Positions 33,656 to 41,102 of a stretch of 41,102 nt of DNA are shown one piece after another (the stretch's first letter is position 1; every line of letters starts with the position of its first letter). The notes beneath the pieces are model-generated. The model worked only from the letters and a program-made list of their open reading frames with translations, did no database searches and was not told the origin of the DNA. The position numbers and the translations under genes were made by a program. The stretch is from Chloroflexota bacterium. Lineage in GTDB: Bacteria > Chloroflexota > Dehalococcoidia > Lucifugimonadales > HRBIN23. The DNA is taken from positions 1-41,102 of the forward strand of contig JACQUK010000071.1 of the NCBI GenBank assembly GCA_016210325.1, in the 5' to 3' direction.

Positions 33656-34165
33656 CTACCAGCCCGCCCAACGGCGAAGGACGTCCCAGCACTTTACAAC
33701 GTTTCCTGCTAGCAGCAGTCGATTGTCAACTGGGGTGACATCCGTGATTCCTAGCTGATTCAAACGTTCTCGCAAGCACGCCATTTCCTCTGCACTGAGA
33801 TCCGCTCCGTTCGGTGAATGCGGGTGCTCAATGACAAAAGCACGAAGGTCAGTGATGCCCTGGTCACGAGCTCTCGCCACGCAGTGCTCCAGACTTATCC
33901 GCAGACGCGGTCGGCTTGGCTGCACAGCAAGCAGCACAAACGCGCAGCGCGGCTCTTCCGCTGCTTGTCGCAGGGCCTCTGAGTAGCACGCGTCTGTTAT
34001 CGAGGAGTCTTCCTGGGGAGACGAGCAGAACACATAGACGCACTTGCCTCGGATGCAGTCCCATACGAAGCCTTTGTACTTTTTGGTAGGACACCCGGCG
34101 ATGCCCCGGATCAGCGTTGACTTGCCCGCGTTCTGCGCGCCTATTACGAGCGCCATCTTCGCCAT
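33656..34165 (-). CDS. Small P-loop NTPase-like protein
   Basis: 169 residues. The N-terminus MALVIGAQNAGKSTLIRGIAG has a clear Walker A motif (GAQNAGKST, about 9-17). CVYVFCSS could be the strand after switch II, but no DxxG or NKxD is evident, so GTPase identity is not shown. The remainder has several Cys residues and a helical end (CLRERLNQLGI). GGGAGG precedes the ATG. It lies between the AtzG-like gene and the amidase on the same strand and is more AT-rich than both, so it may be inserted cargo. Function unknown. Confidence 0.7.
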   Translation of the reverse strand: MAKMALVIGAQNAGKSTLIRGIAGCPTKKYKGFVWDCIRGKCVYVFCSSPQEDSSITDACYSEALRQAAEEPRCAFVLLAVQPSRPRLRISLEHCVARARDQGITDLRAFVIEHPHSPNGADLSAEEMACLRERLNQLGITDVTPVDNRLLLAGNVVKCWDVLRRWAGW

Positions 34166-34217
34166 GGTCGCCTCCCTCAGCCCAACTTATCGGCGCAAGC
34201 CTCGCTGCTGCTGCGCG

Positions 34218-34409
34218 CTAGCCTTGCAGCGGGGCGATGAAGGCCGGCTCTACGTCGCGCAGGTCCAGCTCGTTCAGGCGGCTGATGCGGGCCATCAGCT
34301 CTTTGATCTGCGGCGCCAGTTCCTCCAGGCGCTGGTCAGACAGCTCGAGCCCCATGAACTGGGCCACGACCTTCAGTTGCTGGGCTGTGAGCTCCTTCGC
34401 TTCGGGCAT
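34218..34409 (-). CDS. AtzG/GatC-like small amidase partner
   Basis: 63 residues from ATG 34409, which GAGGAGG precedes. It has two helices and ends NELDLRDVEPAFIAPLQ, matching the helix-loop pattern of GatC and the DUF4089/AtzG proteins that wrap round amidase subunits. The amidase at 32180 is the obvious partner, although a P-loop gene now lies between them. GatC proper is about 95 residues; this is shorter, which favours AtzG. Confidence 0.7.
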   Translation of the reverse strand: MPEAKELTAQQLKVVAQFMGLELSDQRLEELAPQIKELMARISRLNELDLRDVEPAFIAPLQG

Positions 34410-34515
34410 GTCCGCCTCCTCTGCGTTACGTGAAGTATGGGACACCACATCTCGCTTGGACCCGATGGCCGCCCATCCTAGCCGGCCAAGGCTCAACGGC
34501 CTTCCGGCGGCCGGA

Positions 34516-36135
34516 CTACCTGTCCACCAGCGCCAGGCCGCCGCGGCCCCGGGGGTCGGCAGCGCCCGTCAGGCGGCCGGTGGCCGGGTCGCGGGCCACC
34601 ATGTGCACCAGGGCAAAGAACGGGTCGAAGCTGTACAGGCTCTTCACCACCTTGTGGCCCTTCTTGGCCATCGCATCCTTGACAGCGTAGTACGCCCGCG
34701 CCTCCAGGTCCACCTGCTCGCCTTCGCAGTGGACCCGCGGCGCCGAGACCGCCTCAGCCGGCGTCATGCCGAAGTCTAGCACGTGGACGATGGCCTGGAG
34801 CACGCCGGTGAGAATCTTGGTGGCGCCGGGGGCGCTGGCCACCAGGTACGGGGCGCCGTCCTTAAAGACAAAGGTGGGGGCGATGCCCGTGGCCCTGGCC
34901 TTCCCCGGCGCAATGGAATTGGGATGCCCCGGATAGGGGTAAAAGGCCTGCATGGCGTTGTTGAACATGAAGCCCAGGCCCTCAACCACCACACCAGACG
35001 CGGGGGTGGAGAGGGTGTGGGTGATGGCGACAGCGTTCCCCTCGGCGTCCATGGCCGAGACCGTGGTGGTGTGGGCCGGCTCGCCCACCTGGACGCCGGG
35101 AACGGCGAAGCGGACGTTGCGGATGATCTTCTCCCGCCACCCGGAGGCATTCTCGTCGGAAAGCAGCAGGTCTACGGGCACTGGCTGGAACTCGGGGTCG
35201 CCAAGATAGCGGGCCCGGTCCACAAAGGAGGCCTTCTGGGCCAGGGCCATGACGTGCCAGTAGTCCGCCGTGCCAAAGCCCATATCCTTCACGTCGAAGC
35301 CTTCCAGAATCTTGAGGACCTCCATCACCTGCACACAGGAACAAGGCGGCGGGTTTCCAGTAAGCTGATAGCCCCGGTAGCTGCTGCGCACTGGCTCGCC
35401 GACCCGCATCCGGTACTCGCGCAGGTCCTCGGCCGTCAGCAGCCCGCCGTTCCGGGCAAAGTCCTCGGCGATTCTCTCTCCAATCCAGCCTGTGTAGAAG
35501 ACCTCTGGGCCGTTCTTGGCCACCTCCCGAAGGGTGTTGGCATAGTCAGGGTTGCGAAAAAGCTCTCCGGCCTCGTACGGGCGGCCGTTCTTGGTGAAGA
35601 GCTTGGCCGCCGCGGGTGTGGCGGTCAGAATGTCCCGCATGGAGGGCTGCCCCTCCTGGAGGGGCGGACGTTGCCACAGGTCAGCCAACTCCCCCGGCAC
35701 CTCGAAGCCAACCTCCGCCAGCTCGATGGCCGGATCCAACACCGCCGCCCAGGGCAGCTTGCCAAAACGCCGGTGGACCTCGTGGTAGCCACGGAGGTTG
35801 CCGGGGCACACAACCGAGAGATAGCCCAACTGGTTGGCCCAGCCCTCCACTTCCCACAGGTCGAAGCGCAGCTTGCGCTTGACCCTGGCAGCGAACATGT
35901 CAGGAGTAGCCTTGAGGGGTGCCCACCCGTGGAAGTCAATGCACAGGTGCTGGCCGCTGGCGGCGTGGTACACCTGGGCCACGCCCCAGCCGCCAAGGCT
36001 GTTCATCTGGGGGTCCACTACCCCCTGGGCAAAGGCGGTGGCCACTGCCGCGTCTACCGCGTTGCCGCCTGCCAGCAGCATCCGACGGCCCGCCTCGACC
36101 GCTTCCACCTGGGGCGCTGCCACCACACCCTTCAC
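34516..36135 (-). CDS. Gamma-glutamyltransferase family protein
   Basis: 539 residues from GTG 36135, which GGGGAGG precedes; an earlier GTG at 36150 would include that site. This Ntn-hydrolase is made as a proenzyme and cuts itself before a threonine. T356 in AHTTTVSAMD aligns with the nucleophile of E. coli GGT, followed by GNAVAITHTLST and LGFMFNNAM. Family features at the N-terminus are GGNAVDAAVATAFAQGVVDP (23-42). No signal peptide is visible, unlike secreted GGT. The substrate could be glutathione or another gamma-glutamyl or acyl-amide compound; the nearby amidase supports an amide pathway. Confidence 0.92.
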   Translation of the reverse strand: MKGVVAAPQVEAVEAGRRMLLAGGNAVDAAVATAFAQGVVDPQMNSLGGWGVAQVYHAASGQHLCIDFHGWAPLKATPDMFAARVKRKLRFDLWEVEGWANQLGYLSVVCPGNLRGYHEVHRRFGKLPWAAVLDPAIELAEVGFEVPGELADLWQRPPLQEGQPSMRDILTATPAAAKLFTKNGRPYEAGELFRNPDYANTLREVAKNGPEVFYTGWIGERIAEDFARNGGLLTAEDLREYRMRVGEPVRSSYRGYQLTGNPPPCSCVQVMEVLKILEGFDVKDMGFGTADYWHVMALAQKASFVDRARYLGDPEFQPVPVDLLLSDENASGWREKIIRNVRFAVPGVQVGEPAHTTTVSAMDAEGNAVAITHTLSTPASGVVVEGLGFMFNNAMQAFYPYPGHPNSIAPGKARATGIAPTFVFKDGAPYLVASAPGATKILTGVLQAIVHVLDFGMTPAEAVSAPRVHCEGEQVDLEARAYYAVKDAMAKKGHKVVKSLYSFDPFFALVHMVARDPATGRLTGAADPRGRGGLALVDR

Positions 36136-36160
36136 GGAACACCTCCCCACGGGAACAAGC

Positions 36161-36324
36161 TAGTGTCCTGACTCAGAAGTTCGCTGCATAATGCGCGGCC
36201 TAGATTGTCATGCTGAACGAAGTGAAGCATCTGGCGGGGAGGCAACCCCACCACCAGATTCTTCGTCCCGACGGGTCGGGACTCAGAATGACATTTTTCA
36301 ACGGATTCCTGATTCACCACACTA
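36161..36324. mobile_element. MITE-like element with TA-bounded imperfect inverted ends
   Basis: TAGTGTCCTGACTCA at the left resembles the reverse complement of the right end, TAGTGTGGTGAATCA, at 12 of 15 positions. Both ends close on TA. Inside, TGTCATGCTGA and the rightward TCAGAATGACA form a second inverted pair. No coding sequence. It begins 26 bp upstream of the GGT start codon. Confidence 0.65.
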
Positions 36325-36366
36325 GGAGCGCCTAACAGTACCCATCGCCGTGGGAGTAACGATAGG

Positions 36367-36458
36367 CTTCACCCCCATCCTCAGCCTTCCCCCTTGAAGG
36401 GGGAAGGGACCCTTCCTCTCCCCCATCCTTGGGGGAGAGTTAGAGTGGGGGTGAGGCA
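36367..36458. repeat. Nested palindromic repeat
   Basis: An outer pair TCACCCCCA (36369-36377) and TGGGGGTGA (36446-36454) encloses two hairpins: CCTTCCCCCTT/AAGGGGGAAGG (36385-36407) and CTCTCCCCC/GGGGGAGAG (36416-36439). No gene is visible in 36325-36541. Confidence 0.75.
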
Positions 36459-36541
36459 TCGAAACATCTACACACTTTGGTTTTGCCAGGGTCTCTAAGA
36501 GAACGCAACAAGGCCTAGCATGGCCCGAGCGCCTGGCCCCT

Positions 36542-36892
36542 CTACACCAGGACCCGCTGCGGCTCGGTGGTAGGGAAGATGGCCAGGATGCGGGCCGGCG
36601 CCTTACCCACGTTCTTCAGGGAGTGCTTCACCCCCTTGGGCGCCAGCACGGTGTAGCCTCCCGTGACCTTGCGCTTCTCGTCCCCCAGAGTCGCCTCCAC
36701 GTCCCCCTCCAGAATGACGATGCCCTCCTCGTGGGTGGGGTGGATGTGCAGAGGAATGCTGGCGCCGGGGGCCACGGTGACCTCGTTGACTGTCAGCGCG
36801 GCTGCCCCAACCTCCTTGCGAACAAGGGCGCGCGACGTGATGCCCTCCCAGAGCGACTGCGGCTGACTGTCGGCGGTGCGGATGACCGGCAT
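36542..36892 (-). CDS. Cupin domain protein
   Basis: 116 residues, a single small cupin. Metal ligands are visible in the first motif, HIHPTHEEG (H49, H51, H54/E55), and at H90 in PKGVKHSLKNVG. Such proteins can be sugar or amine-bound regulators, dioxygenases or isomerases; the function is not assignable. AAGGAGG lies at good spacing before the ATG. Confidence 0.88.
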   Translation of the reverse strand: MPVIRTADSQPQSLWEGITSRALVRKEVGAAALTVNEVTVAPGASIPLHIHPTHEEGIVILEGDVEATLGDEKRKVTGGYTVLAPKGVKHSLKNVGKAPARILAIFPTTEPQRVLV

Positions 36893-37014
36893 GAGCGACC
36901 TCCTTGCCTGGGGGTATCAGTCCCCGCAGGGACCCGCGATGGGCGGATTATAGTGGAAAGGGCGGGCAAAAGGCCAGAGGTGGCTTGAGAACGCCGCTGG
37001 GGACGTGAGGGTCG

Positions 37015-37399
37015 ATGGGCATCCGCGTCAGGCGCGTGTACGACGCCCCCGATGCCGAGGAGGGCCAGCGGTTCCTGGTGGACCGCCTCTGGCCCAGGGG
37101 GGTGACCAGGGAGGCGCTCCAGGGCACGGTGTGGCCTCAAGGAGGCCGCACCCAGCGACGAGCTGCGCCGCTGGTTCGGCCACGACCCGTCGCGCTGGGA
37201 GGAGTTCTGCCGCCGCTACGCCGCCGAGCTCGACGCCAGGCCGGAGGCGCTGTCGTCCCTGCCGGAGGCGGCCCGTCGGGGCCCAGTCACCCTGCTCTAC
37301 GGGGCGCGGGACACCCAGCACAACAACGCCGTGGCCCTGGGGTACTACCTGGACGAGAGGCTGAAGGTGGGTAGTGCCAGGAAGGTGGGGTGCTGTTGA
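37015..37399 (+). pseudogene. DUF488 family gene with a one-base frameshift
   Basis: The first 40 codons read RVRRVYDAPDAEEG, RFLVDRLWPRGVTREAL, the DUF488 start. At 37132-37136 the family's WLKEAAPSDELRRWF is reached only if one C of TGGCCTC is skipped; the reading then continues as FGHDPSRWEEFCRRYAAEL, TLLYGARDTQHNNAVAL and stops at 37397. Without the skip the frame gives unrelated sequence. So this is a one-base insertion, or a sequencing error. DUF488 proteins are about 120 residues and of unknown function. Confidence 0.8.
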
Positions 37400-37449
37400 C
37401 TGTACTCGAGCGTGTTGCGGCGTCATCTGGCGCTGGGACTCCATCCGAA

Positions 37450-38568
37450 TCATAGGTGTCCGGCTCCTCTGAATAATGCCACGCGCCAGTTGTCATTAGT
37501 ATCATTAATGAAACGGCGAAGCCGAACATGCCCCCAGTCTAGCCCCATCTCTTGGATGCTCTTAGTTGCCCCTTCTACCATTTGTCGCACCTTGTTCCCC
37601 CGAAAACGAAACCGGCGCTGGGCGACGGTCGGTGCCGTTATGTATGCGTTGGGTGTCAAGGCTGTGATCCGTCGAGAGTCGCTAGCGGTTGGTAAGACCC
37701 TGCCCGCAAGACTCCAGGGGCACAGCACCGCGAATGGGTTGGGAGCCAGAAGATCTGACCAGATGCGGGCCTCGTGTCCACTCTCGGCACCGTGGTGAGA
37801 TACCTTGAAGACTTCCGCCTGACCCGAGACCGCTACCGAGTTCTCAATGAGAACAGACCAGCCAACTAACGGGGCATTTTCCAAGTCGGCGCCCAAGAGC
37901 ATCTTGTGTCCCCCAACCTCCACCCAGAGAACCACAGAAGCCTCGTTGCGACTGGGGGGTGTGATCCTTCTCGGTTGTTCCCCAACTACAGGGTGACGCG
38001 CCCCAAATGCACTACAGGCCTGGAAAATTGCTCGATCGCATGGTGACAGCGAATGTACCTGGGCTAAGTACTGCTGCCCACCGATTAGGAGCTGCGTTCT
38101 TAGAAGCAGCCGATCTTGTGTCGCGGCGATTAGGTGTTGGAAGCGAGGCTGTCTACGCTGTGCCTGAAGGATTCGGAATACTTCAGCGATTTCATCTACG
38201 CCCGTTTCTGGCAGTGGCCGACTCCCGAACATGGCTGGTAGCGCGAGGAACTCGTCTCTTTGAAAGGCAGCGGAAATCGCGACCTTGGCTGCCTTGCACT
38301 GTTCCACAACGGTTCTGATACCCCTTACGTGGTCATCATGCCAATGAGTTATCACCACCAAAACGACCGAGTGCCCAACATCAGTCCCAATTTCCGAAAG
38401 ATAGCGGAGCGCTACCGGCTCACCGTCGGATGGATCGACACAAGAGTCCACGACAACCCACTGGTCGTCACCAACATGGACCAGCACGCACTCTCCATAA
38501 CCTGGCCCGAAGAGCGACACTTCTAATTCATCTGTAGCTGGCGCTTGCAATTCAGTGTTCGTCTTCAA
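37450..38568 (-). CDS. MBL-fold metallohydrolase, third gene of an overlapping operon
   Basis: 372 residues. GPGYGECVLVHVGDDQWVVVD (20-41, here split at the Cys) and ITHWHDDH (73-80) give the H75-x-H77-D78-x-H80 zinc site; KVSHHGAESGHEARIW later resembles the SHHG strand of ComEC-type MBL domains. Such domains cut nucleic acids or hydrolyse small esters; the target is unknown. The probable TTG start lies behind AAGGG and overlaps the preceding gene by 17 bp; later starts are possible. The whole operon is more AT-rich than the core, suggesting transfer. Confidence 0.85.
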   Translation of the reverse strand: MKTNTELQAPATDELEVSLFGPGYGECVLVHVGDDQWVVVDSCVDPSDGEPVALRYLSEIGTDVGHSVVLVVITHWHDDHVRGIRTVVEQCKAAKVAISAAFQRDEFLALPAMFGSRPLPETGVDEIAEVFRILQAQRRQPRFQHLIAATQDRLLLRTQLLIGGQQYLAQVHSLSPCDRAIFQACSAFGARHPVVGEQPRRITPPSRNEASVVLWVEVGGHKMLLGADLENAPLVGWSVLIENSVAVSGQAEVFKVSHHGAESGHEARIWSDLLAPNPFAVLCPWSLAGRVLPTASDSRRITALTPNAYITAPTVAQRRFRFRGNKVRQMVEGATKSIQEMGLDWGHVRLRRFINDTNDNWRVALFRGAGHL

Positions 38569-39121
38569 AAAGACCCTTGAAGTTCTCGATTGTGTCTTTC
38601 ACTGTTTCCATCTCCGTGCCTGTCCAGACCGGGAGCCTGCGGAATCTAAGGATCGAACTCCGATGCCGACCGGATGGGCGATCAAGATACCCGATACTCC
38701 AATAGAACGCAGCTCCTTGCTTTATCAATGGACGGTCGTCCTGGTCAACTTCTTCAGCATATATCTCGACATCCTGGATGCGACCTTCGCCTACCAGTGT
38801 TGTGATTCTCGCCTTGAATGTCTCTTCTCGGACCTCTGTCACATAGCCTATCCACTTTTGTATGGCATTGAAAGACTCTGCAACTTCGACTCGCGGCAAA
38901 CCATACGTTGATAGATCAGGCGCATTCACAATTAGTGTACTTGATGCGTCGTTAGATTCATTCGGTCGTGTTAGATCGGCATTATCTATGTTAGGTTGCG
39001 AGTATGACTCTTCAGTTCGTATGCTTGGGGGTTCATCCTCGACCTCTACCGGAACCGATCGCGCGTCATGTTCACGGTCCTTCATTTGAGTTGAAGACGA
39101 GACATGCCCGCGCTTGCTCAC
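38552..39121 (-). CDS. Hypothetical protein with disordered N-terminus and conserved C-terminal domain
   Basis: 189 residues. The first 80 or so are polar and Ser/Glu/Asp/Asn-rich, probably disordered. From about 86 to 172 the sequence AIQKWIGYVTEVREETFKA, then GAAFYWSIGYLDRP and SILRFRRLPVWT, looks like a small beta-barrel. It resembles an unnamed family I have seen as short genes next to proteins like its upstream neighbour; this is from memory and unverified. The GTG start overlaps the stop of the preceding gene in a GTGA, and its end overlaps the MBL gene by 17 bp, so all three are translated together. Confidence 0.7.
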   Translation of the reverse strand: MSKRGHVSSSTQMKDREHDARSVPVEVEDEPPSIRTEESYSQPNIDNADLTRPNESNDASSTLIVNAPDLSTYGLPRVEVAESFNAIQKWIGYVTEVREETFKARITTLVGEGRIQDVEIYAEEVDQDDRPLIKQGAAFYWSIGYLDRPSGRHRSSILRFRRLPVWTGTEMETVKDTIENFKGLFEDEH

Positions 39122-39780
39122 GTAGTTTCTCCTAGTTGCACTATCCTATCAGCGATAGTCCGTGATTCCTTCATTGAATCAACCCAACAAGTTTTCAGGA
39201 TTTCAAGGGCCAGCGCGGTCCCCGCCACACCCTTCACTTCGACTTCTAGCTCGTAGTGGTCGTTAACAGCAATGTAGACTCCGGGTTGAATCCGATTCGA
39301 CGGCTCAACCGTCACTCGAACGTAGCCCTTTCCCTCTTTAGACTTGACTCCTTCCATGGTCAGACTTCGCATACCGGGGGCGTCCAGGATGTTTCCCCAA
39401 GGTTGCTTGGGAGCCAGGGAATCACCAACTAAGTGCCAGCGGTCTTTGTCAGCCATCCGAAAGTGGAAATGCCGATTGAGCCCCATCCGGCTTATAGGAG
39501 TGTGACTGAGAAGCTGGAACGCACCCAAGGTCAGATCGCGCAGCGACTCGTTGTAAGCTTCTTGGAGCGTCTCAGCTTGGAATCTCTCCTGCGTTACTCG
39601 AAGTTCCAGCCATTCAGTGTTGAAGCTTGTTATTTGGGGGCTGATGACCTGTATCTTAGCAGCATCCGCCTCTGCAGAGCGTAGCAAGCCATTACGCTCG
39701 AACCATGCTGGATGGAATATCGCAGGGTTCAGTGACCCTCTAAGAACTATACTGGCAGATTGGATCTCTAACTGTGCCAT
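39118..39780 (-). CDS. Hypothetical protein, first gene of the MBL operon
   Basis: 220 residues, no named family. Clear motif-like stretches are LELRVTQERFQAET (about 57-70), LLSHTPISRMGLNRHFHFRM (about 91-110), GMRSLTMEGVKS and PSNRIQPGVYIAVNDHYELE. The HTPIxxMGxNRxxHF stretch is in the place where TIGR04255 proteins carry their LRYIN strand, so a distant relation to the gene at 27038 is possible. There is no signal or membrane segment. A TATAGT box lies nine bases before the ATG with no ribosome site, which suggests a leaderless mRNA. Confidence 0.7.
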   Translation of the reverse strand: MAQLEIQSASIVLRGSLNPAIFHPAWFERNGLLRSAEADAAKIQVISPQITSFNTEWLELRVTQERFQAETLQEAYNESLRDLTLGAFQLLSHTPISRMGLNRHFHFRMADKDRWHLVGDSLAPKQPWGNILDAPGMRSLTMEGVKSKEGKGYVRVTVEPSNRIQPGVYIAVNDHYELEVEVKGVAGTALALEILKTCWVDSMKESRTIADRIVQLGETT

Positions 39781-39788
39781 CTTACCAT

Positions 39789-39794
39789 ACTATA
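39789..39794 (-). promoter_or_regulatory. -10 box for a possibly leaderless MBL operon
   Basis: On the minus strand, TATAGT (5/6) ends eight bases before the ATG at 39780. Transcription would begin at or next to the start codon. No clear -35 box. Confidence 0.4.
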
Positions 39795-39909
39795 GGCTAA
39801 GTACATGCACCGGGAACACAATCTAATCTTGACAGCGTCCTTCCGGTTGCTCATGAGTATAGGTTATGCGCCAGTTTGCTGCAATTGTCGCCTGTCAAAT
39901 ACAGCCGCC

Positions 39910-40914
39910 CTAACCCAGCGCCGTCGGCGCAATGTCGTCTGCTACCACCCCGTCCTTCAGCAGCAGAACGCCATCCAGCACCAGGGTGGGCTTCCACAGC
40001 AGCAGGTCGTAGTGGCTGGAGGCCTTCACCGTGCCACCCAGGGTGATGCTGGTGCCGGTGCCGATGTGCACGCTGCCGTAGACCCCCTCGTCCTCCAGCA
40101 TCACGCCAGTCATGCGGGCCTTGGGGTTCAGGCCAATGCCCAGCTCGGCGATGTTGTAGGCATTCGGGTCTTTTTGGGACTCCCAGGCCTGCCTGAGCAC
40201 CTGGGCCTGCTGCCCGCCCTCTACAGAGACAATTCGCCCGCCCTGGACCCGCAGGCGGACGGGCTCCCTCAGCACACCAATGCCCAGGTAGGGGACGCTG
40301 GCGTCGGCGATGATGACACCCTCCGGTGAGCCTTCCAGCGGCACAATATTGGCCTCGATGTTGGGCACCGGGGAGAACTCCCCCTTGGCCACGATGCAGG
40401 TGAGGCCGTTCGCCTTCCGCCCCGTCAGGTCCATTCGCAGGTCAGTACCAGCGGGGGTGGTCAGGTGGGCCTTGCGGGCCGCCGTCAGGCGCCGCGCCAC
40501 CTCCTTGCAGACGGGCGCCAGCGCGGCGAAGTCCACCCGCAGGGCCTCCGACATGAGCAGGTCCTCGGTGTAGGCGGTCAAGACGGCCGCACGGGCGCCA
40601 GCCGCGACGGCCAGCTTCATGGCAGCGGTGTGGGTGATGGAGCGGCTGACCGGGGTGAAGATGACGTCGGCGGCCTTCATGGCGGCGGCCACCGTGGGCG
40701 GCGGCTCCTGGGAGTCGGCGGCCCGCTGGGGCATGACGGCCAGGGTTGCCTCAGCGCCTCGCTCGCCTGCGGCCTGGGCCAGCACCTCGGCGATGGAGAG
40801 GGTGCCGCGGTCTGCCACGATGAGCACCTGCTCGCCAGGCTGCACGTTGGTACAAGTAGTGACCAGGATGCGTGCCCCCGCCAGCATGCGGGCCTGCTTT
40901 GTCTCTGCTGTCAT
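39910..40914 (-). CDS. M29 aminopeptidase / NicX-like metal-dependent hydrolase
   Basis: 334 residues from ATG 40914, which TAGGAGAG precedes at six-base spacing; the adjacent ATG at 40917 is too close. The fold matches the M29 peptidase family and its relative NicX, a 2,5-dihydroxypyridine dioxygenase. Landmarks are VQPGEQVLIVADR (about 25-37), PAGTDLRMDLTGRKA, GEFSPVPNIEANIVPLEGSPEG (split), NIAELGIGLNP and HIGTGTSITLGG. Glu, His and Asp of these motifs bind the metals in M29 enzymes. M29 enzymes are usually longer (about 400), which leans towards the NicX-like subgroup; no aromatic-degradation genes are near. Confidence 0.85.
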   Translation of the reverse strand: MTAETKQARMLAGARILVTTCTNVQPGEQVLIVADRGTLSIAEVLAQAAGERGAEATLAVMPQRAADSQEPPPTVAAAMKAADVIFTPVSRSITHTAAMKLAVAAGARAAVLTAYTEDLLMSEALRVDFAALAPVCKEVARRLTAARKAHLTTPAGTDLRMDLTGRKANGLTCIVAKGEFSPVPNIEANIVPLEGSPEGVIIADASVPYLGIGVLREPVRLRVQGGRIVSVEGGQQAQVLRQAWESQKDPNAYNIAELGIGLNPKARMTGVMLEDEGVYGSVHIGTGTSITLGGTVKASSHYDLLLWKPTLVLDGVLLLKDGVVADDIAPTALG

Positions 40915-40930
40915 CATCTCTCTCCTAACA

Positions 40931-41055
40931 GGGTGCTGAAAAACCCTTTCGACCATCCCCCTGACCCCCTTCCTGGCCAGGAAGGGGGATGAATTTTGTA
41001 TCTGAGGGGCACCCTCAGACTCCCGGCAAAGGGGCTTCGCCCCTTGTATCCTGGA
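40931..41055. repeat. Triple-hairpin palindromic repeat
   Basis: Three successive hairpins: CCCCCTTCCTGG/CCAGGAAGGGGG, a perfect 24-bp palindrome (40965-40988); TCTGAGGG/CCCTCAGA (41001-41019); and AAGGGGC/GCCCCTT (41029-41045). The series and its linker words (GACCCCCTTC, CCCGGCAA) match the interior of the element at 2381-2480. The copy may continue past the window end. No gene in 40915-41102. Confidence 0.7.
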
Positions 41056-41102
41056 CATGGTTATTGACAAGGTAGCAAGAGGGATCAAGGGGTGCGATAG
41101 GC

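Noticed and set aside
32180-34409. GatCAB tRNA amidotransferase
   Set aside because: No gatB is present, and the small protein is shorter than GatC and AtzG-like. The label GatA is therefore not used.

Overview
The window is a GC-rich bacterial chromosome segment that reads best as a Chloroflexota genome, probably class Dehalococcoidia or a relative. This placement is inferred from the gene set (rplU-rpmA-rpmE followed by a DUF1385 gene, an EF-G paralogue of the DTPGY type, an ArsA with an HSP20-like tail, CoA and amidase metabolism) and from dense short palindromic repeats. It cannot be proved without a search. No tRNA, rRNA, CRISPR array, complete insertion sequence or phage gene was found.

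Layout. 1-2260: a repeat-derived sequence, a secreted Met/Gly-repeat DUF5666-like protein and an amidohydrolase whose stop codon is formed by a MITE-like element. 2260-4840: a second MITE-like element, an acyl-CoA dehydrogenase and a two-domain VOC protein. 4875-9601: an arginine block transcribed leftwards as argJ-argB-argD-argG. 9858-11976: the ribosomal operon rplU-rpmA-rpmE-DUF1385, with a clear sigma70-type promoter and a rho-independent terminator. 12286-16193: an MMPL transporter, an ArsA/Get3-like ATPase and a small charged protein. 16203-20109: a secreted HExxH protein, etfB-etfA and a CopD-like membrane protein. 20142-22184: an EF-G paralogue. 24816-26913: E1 alpha and beta of a 2-oxoacid/acetoin dehydrogenase, without E2 or E3 beside them. 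29468-36135: a leftward series of GGT, AtzG/GatC-like protein, P-loop protein, amidase, membrane protein and PQQ-propeller lipoprotein. 36542-37399: a cupin and a frameshifted DUF488 gene. 39910-40914: an M29/NicX-like hydrolase.

Scattered through this core are visibly more AT-rich accessory patches. 22429-24684 encodes a PIN-like nuclease with a coiled coil and C-terminal membrane helices, split by one in-frame TAA. 27038-28704 is a compact three-gene set: a TIGR04255-type protein, an unknown protein and a HEPN-like protein. 33656-34165 is a lone P-loop protein placed inside the amidase series. 37450-39780 is a tightly overlapping three-gene operon: an unknown 220-residue protein, a 189-residue protein with a C-terminal beta-rich domain, and an MBL-fold hydrolase. 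The two three-gene cassettes are the best candidates for undescribed toxin-antitoxin or defence-like systems; this is inference from domains and gene architecture only.

Genome decay and repeats are also visible: a 3' fragment of an amidase gene lies against a 3' fragment of a histidine kinase gene (28900-29365), DUF488 is frameshifted, and at least six palindromic or MITE-like repeats occur, two of which have inverted ends closing on TA dinucleotides as expected for IS630/Tc1-type target sites.
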